Positions 30,899-37,842 of a stretch of DNA of 37,842 bases are shown one piece after another. Where the stretch lies: the NCBI GenBank assembly GCA_036274155.1, contig DASUGH010000193.1, forward strand, positions 1 to 37,842. Reading direction: 5' to 3'. Positions within the stretch are counted from its first letter, which is position 1; each line of letters begins with the position of its first letter. Both the position numbers and the translations under genes were made by a program. The notes beneath the pieces were generated by a model that made no database searches, was not told the origin of the DNA, and saw nothing but the letters and a program-made list of their open reading frames with translations. The DNA is from Gp6-AA40 sp036274155 (lineage in GTDB: Bacteria > Acidobacteriota > Vicinamibacteria > Vicinamibacterales > UBA2999).

Positions 30899-30928
30899 TT
30901 GACTTGCCCTGAACGTGGGGCCTATGAT
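30899..30928 (+). promoter_or_regulatory. Sigma70-type promoter
   Basis: TTGACT (30899-30904), an 18-base spacer, then TATGAT (30923-30928), both five of six matches to consensus. The transcript would start near 30935, about 80 bases before the ATG of the secreted protein gene at 31014. Confidence 0.55.
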
Positions 30929-31013
30929 CGAGCGAATCCAGAATCTTGGATTCTCGAGGCTGGGCAGGACCATGACGTCACCCGACTTCGGGTTCGGGAG
31001 AAGAGAGCGAGCC

Positions 31014-32045
31014 ATGCACATTCGTCGGGGCCCGATCGCGTGCTTACTGGGTGCACTGGCGGTGTTCAGTTCAGCGGTTCATCCACGAGCCGCAGATCAG
31101 GCGCCGCAGACGAAGCCGGCCGCAGAAGCCAAAGCATCGGCGGAGCAGCAGGATCTTTCGCTACTGACGGCCGTCATCGATGGCGTCGCGGCGGGAAAGC
31201 AGGCGGCGCCAACTGATGTGCGCGTCGCGTGGGTCAGCAACGACTTCATCCGCAGCACCGGTGATTCGGTCTACATTCCCTTCACGCTGAACATCGATCG
31301 CGGCGCCTTGAGCACCTCGACGGCAGCGCTGTACGTGCGCGTCGTCAACAAGGCCGCCGCGGGCACGAGCGCGATCACATTGCCCGGCGCCAGGCCGACA
31401 TTCCCGTGGGACACGATTCACTTCGTCGACGTGCCGGTGGACGGAAACGTGCCGCGCGCCATTGCCTTGACGCCCGGGACCTACGAAGCCTTCATCGGCG
31501 TCAAGGAGAAAGGCACACCCGCTCCCGGAAGGATTGGGGTGGTGCGCCACGAGATCACCGTTCCTGCCCTGGGCGGCGCCGACCTCAATACGAGCAGCGT
31601 CATCCTGGCGCGAGGACTCGAGCAGTTGCCTGCACCGCTTCCAGCCGACAAGCAGCAGGACAACCCTTACGTGTTCGGGACGTTGAAGCTGACCCCCTCG
31701 CTCGACCACGTCTTCGCCAAGGCCGGCAAGCTGCAGGTGTTGTTCTGGATCTACGGCGCCTCACAGACGAACGGCAAACCCGACGTGACGGTCGAGTTCA
31801 ACTTTCATCAACGGATGCCCGACGGCAGCCAGAAGTATTTCAACAAGACGCAGCCACAGGAGATGAACGAGAAGACGTTGCCGCAGGAATTCAACCTGAC
31901 GGCCGGTCACCAGCTCCTGAGCAGCCTGGAGATCCCGCTGTCGAGTTTTCCGGCGGGCGACTATCGGTTGGAGATCAAGGTCACCGACAAGCCATCGGGC
32001 AAGTCGCTGACGAGAGACGTGAACTTCGAGGTCTCCGCCTCGTAG
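31014..32045 (+). CDS. Secreted protein of unknown function, partner of the barrel protein
   Basis: 343 residues from ATG 31014. The N-terminus HIRRGPIACLLGALAVFSSA is a signal peptide, cleavage near PRA-AD. The mature protein begins with an Ala/Lys/Gln-rich stretch (QAPQTKPAAEAKASAEQQ) and continues as two beta-rich domains (VRVAWVSNDFIRSTGDSVYI, then YEAFIGVKEKGTP and LQVLFWIYGASQTNGKPDV) ending SFPAGDYRLEIKVTDKPSG. The domain endings resemble extracellular beta-sandwich modules. No enzyme motif. It is followed 88 bp downstream by the outer-membrane protein, so they may act together at the cell surface. I do not recognise a family. Confidence 0.6.
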   Translation: MHIRRGPIACLLGALAVFSSAVHPRAADQAPQTKPAAEAKASAEQQDLSLLTAVIDGVAAGKQAAPTDVRVAWVSNDFIRSTGDSVYIPFTLNIDRGALSTSTAALYVRVVNKAAAGTSAITLPGARPTFPWDTIHFVDVPVDGNVPRAIALTPGTYEAFIGVKEKGTPAPGRIGVVRHEITVPALGGADLNTSSVILARGLEQLPAPLPADKQQDNPYVFGTLKLTPSLDHVFAKAGKLQVLFWIYGASQTNGKPDVTVEFNFHQRMPDGSQKYFNKTQPQEMNEKTLPQEFNLTAGHQLLSSLEIPLSSFPAGDYRLEIKVTDKPSGKSLTRDVNFEVSAS

Positions 32046-32133
32046 CGGAGCGATACGGCGCGGCGGGCTGCCGCCGCGCCTGCTTGTTACGTCACGCGTC
32101 GTTCCGACGACGCATGGCAGAAAGAGCACCGCG

Positions 32134-33993
32134 ATGATCCGGTTTGTCACCCGCTGGTGTGTTCTCGGTACGGCGGTGACGCTCGCGTTTGCCTCCGCCG
32201 CTTCCGCTCAAGTGATCAAGCCACAGTCGAAGGCGCTTCCCGCGAAGGCGTCCGTCACAGCGGGAGAGCTTTACGGCACGATCCGGGATGATCGCGGCCG
32301 GCCGTTGTACGGCGCCGTCGTGTCGGCGATCGGATCCACCCAGGTTCTCCAGGTCACTGATCGAGACGGGCGATTTGCGTTTCGGAGTCTGCCGGCCGGC
32401 GAATACTTCGTAAGAGCCACCCTCAAGGGGTACGAACCGCCGCGCGGAGGCTATGTTCTCGTCACGGCCGGTGCGCGACAGGCGTGGTCGGTCGAGATGA
32501 GTCGCCTTGGCGACGACACTCCCGTCATGACCGCGGGCGTTGGCGGCGAGAGCACCGGCGCCGTGCCGAGTCTCCCGGGCGAGCGCAATACCAGCGAGGC
32601 GGCATGGCGGCTGCGTCGGATTCCGCGCGGTGTTCTGAAGGAGACGGCTTTCGCGCCGATCGACAAGGATCCCGAATCCATCGAAGGGTCGCTCTTCAAT
32701 CTCGGACGCGCAGTCGGCTCTCCGGCACGCCTGGCATCGTCGTTCTTCGCGGATCTCACCCTGCGCGGGCAGATCAACCTGCTCACCACCACGTCGTTCG
32801 ACCGGCCGCAGGATCTCTTTTCGTTCACGTCGGGATCCCCCCGGCCAATCGCGTATGTGTCTCTCGTGGCGCCCACGCAGGATGGCGACTGGATGGTCCG
32901 TGGTTCGGTGACCCAGGGTGATATTTCGTCCTGGATCCTTGCAGGGTCCTACGCCCGGCACATCGACGCCACGCATCGCTACGAGGCCGGTGTCTCCTAC
33001 AGTACTCAGCAGTATCAGGGTGGAAATCTCGAGGCGATTGCCGCGATGGGCGAGGGTCGTCGCAATGTAGGCGAGCTCTACGGTTACGACACGTGGACCG
33101 TGAACAATCGCGTCACCCTTGGGTACGGCGGCAAGTACGGCAACTACTGGTACCTCGACGATCCCTCGCTGGTCAGCGGTCGATTGAGCATCAGCTACCG
33201 GCCATCTCCGGTCGATCCACTGACCGTGCGTCTCTCGGCGTCGCACCGCGAGATCGCTCCGGGCGCCGAGGAGTTTGCCGCTCCGACCATCGGACCATGG
33301 CTGCCGCCTCAGCGAACGTTCTCGTCGCTGTCGCTCGCCACGGGGCTCTCTCCCGAGTCGGTCAATCACGTCGAGTTTGCCGGCGAGGGTCAGGTCCGCG
33401 GGTCGGTTGTGATCGGCGTTCGCGCCTTCCATCAACGGATCGAAAACCAGATGGTGACGCTATTCGGCGTAGCGGTGGCCGAGGTGCCGCCAACTCCCGG
33501 CCACTACCATATCGGAACGGCCGGCGATTACAGCGCGTTCGGATGGGGCGTCGGCGTGCGCCGGAGCCTGAACGGCGGCGTGCAGGCCTCGTTGGAGTAC
33601 ACGCAGTTCAGCGCCAGCCCGCGAAGGTATCCGGCAGAGGACACGCTCATCGTGATCTCGCCGGCGCTGCTGCGCCGCGAGGAGCGGATTCACGATTTGA
33701 CGGCCACTCTCAACACGCGGGTGTCGGCCACTGCGACGCGTTTCCTGGTGGTGTACAAGCTGAACACCGCTTATGCGGACTCCCGGACCATGGGCCCCCT
33801 CGCCGACGCGCGCTTCGAGGTCCAGGTCAATCAGGAGCTGCCGTTCCTGAACTTCACCGGCGCCGAGTGGGAGATGCTCGCGGGCATCCGAAACATCTTC
33901 CGCTCCGACCTGTTCGACGGCTCGGTGTATGACGAGCTCCTCGTGGTACGGCCTCCGAAACGCGTCGTGGGAGGCCTGACCGTCCGCTTCTGA
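32134..33993 (+). CDS. Outer-membrane barrel protein with carboxypeptidase-regulatory domain
   Basis: 619 residues. Signal peptide about 1-25 (AVTLAFASAASAQ). A carboxypeptidase-regulatory-like domain at about 45-115: GTIRDDRGRPLYGAVVSAIG and FRSLPAGEYFVRATLKGYEP. A long beta-rich region (160-619) alternates aromatic strands (DGDWMVRGSV, NVGELYGYDTWTVNNRVTLG, SYRPSPVDPLTVRLSASH) and ends GGLTVRF, a C-terminal Phe typical of barrels handled by the BAM machinery. No TonB-receptor plug domain is recognisable, so this is unlike a classical receptor, although similar proteins are often annotated TonB-dependent. It follows the secreted protein gene and ends at a strong hairpin, then a terminator. 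Confidence 0.75.
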   Translation: MIRFVTRWCVLGTAVTLAFASAASAQVIKPQSKALPAKASVTAGELYGTIRDDRGRPLYGAVVSAIGSTQVLQVTDRDGRFAFRSLPAGEYFVRATLKGYEPPRGGYVLVTAGARQAWSVEMSRLGDDTPVMTAGVGGESTGAVPSLPGERNTSEAAWRLRRIPRGVLKETAFAPIDKDPESIEGSLFNLGRAVGSPARLASSFFADLTLRGQINLLTTTSFDRPQDLFSFTSGSPRPIAYVSLVAPTQDGDWMVRGSVTQGDISSWILAGSYARHIDATHRYEAGVSYSTQQYQGGNLEAIAAMGEGRRNVGELYGYDTWTVNNRVTLGYGGKYGNYWYLDDPSLVSGRLSISYRPSPVDPLTVRLSASHREIAPGAEEFAAPTIGPWLPPQRTFSSLSLATGLSPESVNHVEFAGEGQVRGSVVIGVRAFHQRIENQMVTLFGVAVAEVPPTPGHYHIGTAGDYSAFGWGVGVRRSLNGGVQASLEYTQFSASPRRYPAEDTLIVISPALLRREERIHDLTATLNTRVSATATRFLVVYKLNTAYADSRTMGPLADARFEVQVNQELPFLNFTGAEWEMLAGIRNIFRSDLFDGSVYDELLVVRPPKRVVGGLTVRF

Positions 33994-34024
33994 TTCCAGC
34001 CCGGCCTCGGCGCCGGGTTGGAAT
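33993..34024 (+). terminator. Strong hairpin at the end of the barrel gene
   Basis: Arms of 13 bases (ATTCCAGCCCGGC and GCCGGGTTGGAAT) flank a 6-base loop, starting on the last base of the stop codon. All positions pair (one G-T). No T-tract follows, so it may protect the mRNA end or act with the next terminator. Confidence 0.5.
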
Positions 34025-34070
34025 GAAACCCGCACAGGAGACGGGGACCCCGCATCCTGGGCTTCAAAAT

Positions 34071-34099
34071 GGGGAGACATTTGCTGTCTCCCCTTTTTT
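34071..34099 (+). terminator. Rho-independent terminator
   Basis: GGGGAGACA, loop TTTGC, TGTCTCCCC, then TTTTTT: a 9-bp GC-rich stem with a T-tract, 28 bases before the next start codon. It ends the barrel-protein transcript. Confidence 0.85.
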
Positions 34100-34127
34100 G
34101 ACGTTGATTTCTCGTCCATTTGATTGA

Positions 34128-37091
34128 ATGGCGAATTCCGTTCCTTGGATCTCGTGGCAGCCGTCGCTCTGGCGATCGTGGCTCCGGCCCACCGCGCCGG
34201 TCCTCGTCGTCGCGGCGTTGCTGTGCCTCGGATTCGCAAACCTGACGGCCAAGGCCGCCGTCTGGCGGACCTTCGATGACGGTGTGCTCTGGAAGGCGAC
34301 CGATGAGGGGATCGTTGCCGCGGAGATCGCTGCCGACGGTCCGGCAACGGCCCGGCTCGAGCGAGGCGATTCACTCCTCGCCATCGATGGAACGCCGGTC
34401 CTGACCGTGGACGATGCCTGGCCCGTGTTGCAGGCCGCGGCGGCGAGCGCCCGCGCCGCGTCAACCGACACGAGCCGCGCTCCGGTGTTGTCCTACACCG
34501 TGATTCGGCCGGGGAGCCCTGCGCCGGTCACCGTTGCACTCACACCGAAGTTGGAAAGTCCCGGCGCACTCTATTTCGTGCTTGCGGCCGTGGGCGTGTT
34601 CACGCTGCTCGTTGGAGGGGCTGTACGGCTGCGGCGTCCGACGGATCCCGCGACCCTCCACTTCTTCTGGCTCTCGGTTGCCTTCTTCGGCGTCCTGACG
34701 TTCTCGTTTACCGGTCAGCTGAATCGTGTCGACTGGGTGTTCTACTGGGCCGATGAGATCGCGATGCTGGCCCTGCCGCCGCTCTTCCTGCACTTCACCC
34801 TGGTGTTTCCTGATCGGCCGCGCCGGTGGCGCAACGGTGCGGTTGCGCGCGCAGTCGTGATCGCGGCGTACGTGCCGGCGATCGTCCTGGGCTCGGCGCG
34901 CGCATTCGCCCTGTCGTGGCAAGCAGCCGATCCAGCGGCGGTCGAAAAGGCGATCCGCATCCTCGAGGGTTGCGACTACTTGTATCTGGCCGTCTGCGTG
35001 GTCGGTGGATTGATCGGGTTGTCCGGCGCCTTGACCCAGGTCTGCACGATTACGGCGCGACGCCAGTTGCGGTGGATCGCGCTCGGGACGGCGCTCGGCG
35101 GCGTGCCGTTCGCGCTCTTTTACGCGCTGCCCTACTCGCTCGGCGTCAAGCCGGTCCTGGCGATGGAGCTGTTCGCGATCCCGCTCAGCATCATCCCGCT
35201 CGCCTACGCGTCGGCGATCGTCCGCTACCGGCTGCTGGACATCGAGATCATCGTCAAGCGGAGCGTCGTCTACGTGGCGGCGCTCTGCGCACTCGTGGTC
35301 ATTTATGCCGTCCTGCTGCAGGCCGCGCGGCGGTTCTTCCGTCCCGACAGCGACGGGTATCAGTGGGTCATCGCGCTTCTGGCGACGCTCATCGCCGTAC
35401 TGCTCGTTCCGCCGGTCAAGAACGCCGTGCAGACGCTGCTGGATCGAGCCTTCTATCGCGACCGTTATGACTACCGTCGTGCGCTCGTCGGCTTCGCCCG
35501 CGACCTGAACAGCGACCTCGATCTCAATCGCCTCGCCGAGCGCCTCGTGTCGAGAGTGATGGAAACGCTGCTGGTCGATCGAATGGCACTCATGCTCGAG
35601 AGCGACGCCGGAGTGCAGTTCACGTCGGTGCGTGCGTCGGGCTTCGGCGACGCGCGTCCGCCGGCGCTTGCCCGGCGCTCAGGCGTCGGGTCACGACTGG
35701 CAAGCGGCCACATCGTCGCGCTCGACGACCCGATGGCCGTCGGCCGCTTCACCGTCGAAGAGATCGAATTCTGGCGTGACGCCGGGCTGTATTACTTCGT
35801 CCCGTGCGTGGCGAAGGAGGGGACGATCGCCGTGCTCGCCCTCGGCCGCAAGTCGACCGGGGCTCACCTCAACAGCGAGGATACGGCGCTGCTCGCGGCG
35901 GTGACGGGTCAGATCGCGACAGCGCTCGAGAACGCACGGCTGTATCGACAGCTGCACGTCAAAGCACTCGAGCTCGACCGGATGCGAACGTTCAACGAGA
36001 ACATCCTCGAGTCGCTCGACGACGGGCTGCTGGTGCTCAACTTGAACGACCGCGTCCTGCGCTGGAACACGGCGCTCGAGCAGCTGTACGGCATCACGAG
36101 CGCCGACGCGACCGGCTGTTCCCTTGACGAGCTGTTCGACGCCCCCTTCGTCGAGGCGATCCGTGCGGCGCGCCAGGAGCGTCCGGGCGGGGCGACCATC
36201 GCGCGCCTCCCGCTCGTGCCACGGGGCGAGCGTGCCGGCTCCAGTCTCACCGTGAACGCAGCTGTCGTGCCGCTCCGTGCCTCGGCGGCCGCCGGCGTCA
36301 CGACGATTGGCACAATCGTGATCGTCGAGGACGTGACCGCCCGCGTGCAGCTCGAGGAGCAGCTGCAGATCTCCGAAAAGATGGCCTCCATCGGCCTGCT
36401 GGCTGCCGGCGTGGCCCACGAGGTCAACACGCCGCTCACCGGCATCTCGAGCTTCACCCAGATGCTGCTCGAAGGAGCCGATCCCGAGGATCCACGCACG
36501 CGGCTCCTCGAGAAGATCGAGCGCCAGACATTCCGGGCCGCGAGAATCGTCAACGGCCTGCTCAACCTGTCGCGTCCCGTGGACGCGTCGGCAGAGCGCG
36601 TGCCAGTCGACCTGAATGCCGTCATCACCGATGTGCTGGCGCTGCTCGAGCACCAGTTCGAGACGCACCGGATCAAGGTGCGGCGCGAGCTCTCCGACAC
36701 GCCGATGATCGTGCTCGGGATGGAGCACAAGCTGCAGCAGGTCTTCCTCAATCTCTTCCTGAACGCCAAGGACGCGATGCCCAAGGGTGGGTGGCTGTCG
36801 ATCAGCACCCGTCGCGAAGCGTCGCGTATCATCGCCGAAGTGGGAGATACGGGTGCCGGCATTCCGAGCGAGAACCTCACCCGCATCTACGATCCGTTCT
36901 TCACGACGAAGGTGATCGGCGAGGGGACCGGCCTCGGGCTGTCGATCAGCTACGGCATCATCCGGGAGCACGACGGATCGATCGACTGCGAAAGCGCCGT
37001 CGGTCAGGGCACCCGCTTCATCCTCTCGCTGCCGTCGACCTCCGTCGACCGCACCGCGCCGGCGGCACAACGCCAGACGGGTATCCGGTGA
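34128..37091 (+). CDS. Membrane sensor histidine kinase (PDZ, multi-TM, GAF, PAS)
   Basis: 987 residues. TM helix about 20-40, then a PDZ-like domain (about 45-135, with TDEGIVAAEIAADGPA and RGDSLLAIDGTPV) on the outer side of the membrane. Several membrane helices follow at about 145-420, with RYRLLDIEIIVKRSVVYVA at the inner end as in ComP-like sensors. A GAF-like domain (about 450-600) and a PAS domain (about 625-740, NILESLDDGLLVLNLNDRVL) precede the kinase. Phosphoacceptor His764 is in GVAHEVNTPLTG; N box NLFLNAKDAM, G1 DTGAGIP, F box FFTTK and G2 GTGLGLS are present. It should autophosphorylate and pass the phosphate to the next gene product. TGA of this gene overlaps the ATG of the response regulator by one base. 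The signal is unknown. Confidence 0.9.
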   Translation: MANSVPWISWQPSLWRSWLRPTAPVLVVAALLCLGFANLTAKAAVWRTFDDGVLWKATDEGIVAAEIAADGPATARLERGDSLLAIDGTPVLTVDDAWPVLQAAAASARAASTDTSRAPVLSYTVIRPGSPAPVTVALTPKLESPGALYFVLAAVGVFTLLVGGAVRLRRPTDPATLHFFWLSVAFFGVLTFSFTGQLNRVDWVFYWADEIAMLALPPLFLHFTLVFPDRPRRWRNGAVARAVVIAAYVPAIVLGSARAFALSWQAADPAAVEKAIRILEGCDYLYLAVCVVGGLIGLSGALTQVCTITARRQLRWIALGTALGGVPFALFYALPYSLGVKPVLAMELFAIPLSIIPLAYASAIVRYRLLDIEIIVKRSVVYVAALCALVVIYAVLLQAARRFFRPDSDGYQWVIALLATLIAVLLVPPVKNAVQTLLDRAFYRDRYDYRRALVGFARDLNSDLDLNRLAERLVSRVMETLLVDRMALMLESDAGVQFTSVRASGFGDARPPALARRSGVGSRLASGHIVALDDPMAVGRFTVEEIEFWRDAGLYYFVPCVAKEGTIAVLALGRKSTGAHLNSEDTALLAAVTGQIATALENARLYRQLHVKALELDRMRTFNENILESLDDGLLVLNLNDRVLRWNTALEQLYGITSADATGCSLDELFDAPFVEAIRAARQERPGGATIARLPLVPRGERAGSSLTVNAAVVPLRASAAAGVTTIGTIVIVEDVTARVQLEEQLQISEKMASIGLLAAGVAHEVNTPLTGISSFTQMLLEGADPEDPRTRLLEKIERQTFRAARIVNGLLNLSRPVDASAERVPVDLNAVITDVLALLEHQFETHRIKVRRELSDTPMIVLGMEHKLQQVFLNLFLNAKDAMPKGGWLSISTRREASRIIAEVGDTGAGIPSENLTRIYDPFFTTKVIGEGTGLGLSISYGIIREHDGSIDCESAVGQGTRFILSLPSTSVDRTAPAAQRQTGIR

Positions 37092-37842
37092 TGCACCGCA
37101 ACGGTTCCATCCTCGTCGTCGACGACGAAGAGATCATGCGGGAGATCCTCGAAGCGCTGCTCACGCGTGACGGCTACGACGTACGGCTGGCGTCGACCGG
37201 TGCCGAAGGCGTGGAGCTGGCGAAATCGGTGTCGTTCGACGCGGCCGTCGTCGACGTGATGATGCCGGGGATGGATGGTCTGCAGACCCTCGCCGAGCTG
37301 AAGAGGCTGGACGATGATCTGCCGGTGGTGATGATCACCGCGTTCGCCTCGGTTGAGACCGCGATCTCGGCGATGAAGAGCGGCGCCTTCGACTACATTA
37401 CGAAGCCGTTCAAGAACGACGAGGTGCTCATCGTTCTGCGCAATGCCGTCGAGCGCCGCCGCCTCATGGCCGAGAATACCGCGCTCAAGCAGAACCTGCA
37501 GGCGCAGGCCGCGCGGTTCTCGGGCATCATCGGCCGCAGTTCGCGGATGAAGCAGGTGTTCAACCTCATCATCCAGGCGGCGCCGAGCCGCTCCACGATT
37601 CTCATTACCGGCGAGAGCGGTACTGGAAAGGAGCTCGTCGCCCGCGCCATCCATACGAACTCGCCGCGCGTGGACCGTGCGTTCGTCACCGTCAACTCGG
37701 GCAACCTGCCGCCGGATCTGCTCGAGTCGACGCTCTTCGGCCACGTCAAAGGCGCCTTCACGGGGGCGGTCTACCCGAAGAAGGGCCTCTGCGACATGGC
37801 CGACAAAGGCACCATCTTCTTCGACGAGATCGGCAACATCTC
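37091..37842 (+). CDS. NtrC-family sigma54-dependent response regulator (partial)
   Basis: The first 250 residues are in the window, from ATG 37091 (a GTG one codon earlier is also possible); no stop is reached. Receiver domain: SILVVDDEEIMREILE, phosphoacceptor Asp55 in AAVVDVMMPGMDG, Thr84 and Lys105 in MITAFAS and DYITKPFKND. A linker with a coiled helix (RRRLMAENTALKQNLQAQAA) leads to the sigma54-activator AAA+ domain: Walker A GESGTGKE (174-181), GAFTGA loop (221-226) that contacts sigma54, and Walker B IFFDEIG. Overlap with the kinase gene makes this its cognate partner. The C-terminal DNA-binding domain lies beyond the window, so target promoters cannot be inferred. Confidence 0.92.
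   Translation, partial: MHRNGSILVVDDEEIMREILEALLTRDGYDVRLASTGAEGVELAKSVSFDAAVVDVMMPGMDGLQTLAELKRLDDDLPVVMITAFASVETAISAMKSGAFDYITKPFKNDEVLIVLRNAVERRRLMAENTALKQNLQAQAARFSGIIGRSSRMKQVFNLIIQAAPSRSTILITGESGTGKELVARAIHTNSPRVDRAFVTVNSGNLPPDLLESTLFGHVKGAFTGAVYPKKGLCDMADKGTIFFDEIGNI

Overview
The window is GC-rich, densely coded bacterial DNA with start codons ATG, GTG and one well-supported TTG. The gene content points to an acidobacterium, most likely near the Vicinamibacteria. The signs are tandem VWFA-related secreted proteins of the type common in Acidobacteria, a TonB-family protein, a barrel protein with an N-terminal carboxypeptidase-regulatory domain, a stand-alone catalytic methylmalonyl-CoA mutase subunit, and several intergenic repeat families. 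Lineage placement is inference from gene families; there is no rRNA or tRNA gene here, and no prophage, insertion sequence or CRISPR array that I could see.

Layout. 1-4.5 kb: the last codons of serC, a pcnB-type poly(A) polymerase on the minus strand, a secreted helical-repeat protein and a DUF2339 polytopic membrane protein. 4.5-6.5 kb: an NsrR-like Rrf2 regulator divergent from a secreted three-domain multicopper oxidase, with a candidate NsrR operator between them. 6.6-12.4 kb: DUF2780 protein, DNA polymerase I (proofreading residues lost, Tyr at the ddNTP-discrimination position), a lipoprotein, a double-BON-domain protein and a ZIP metal transporter. 12.4-16.3 kb: a four-gene minus-strand operon (HTH-TM-TonB fusion, membrane protein, two VWFA paralogs). 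16.5-19.4 kb: methyltransferase divergent from inositol-3-phosphate synthase, then a DUF1835 protein. 19.4-23.3 kb: acetyl-CoA synthetase and a LolD/MacB-type ATPase flanked by three different repeat arrays, then a small secreted protein. 23.3-26.6 kb: coupled minus-strand operon of methylmalonyl-CoA mutase and two Opp/Dpp-type ATPases. 26.6-27.3 kb: strong sigma70-like promoter, structured leader and a 104-residue unknown protein. 27.3-30.7 kb: glgC-eno-gpmA operon. 31-34 kb: secreted protein followed by an outer-membrane barrel protein, ending in a clear intrinsic terminator. 34.1-37.8 kb: large PDZ/multi-TM/GAF/PAS histidine kinase overlapping an NtrC-family response regulator that runs off the end.

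How it fits together. Most of the window is central metabolism (serine, glycolysis/glycogen, acetate activation, propionyl/methylmalonyl flux, inositol phosphate) and housekeeping nucleic-acid enzymes. The accessory interest is in envelope proteins and their regulators: the TonB-HTH/VWFA operon, the NsrR/multicopper-oxidase pair, the barrel pair, and the sigma54-type two-component system. I found no defence system or obviously new enzyme system. The most unusual protein is the DNA-binding-domain/TonB fusion. The most unusual DNA is the set of short-period intergenic arrays around acs and the ABC ATPase.
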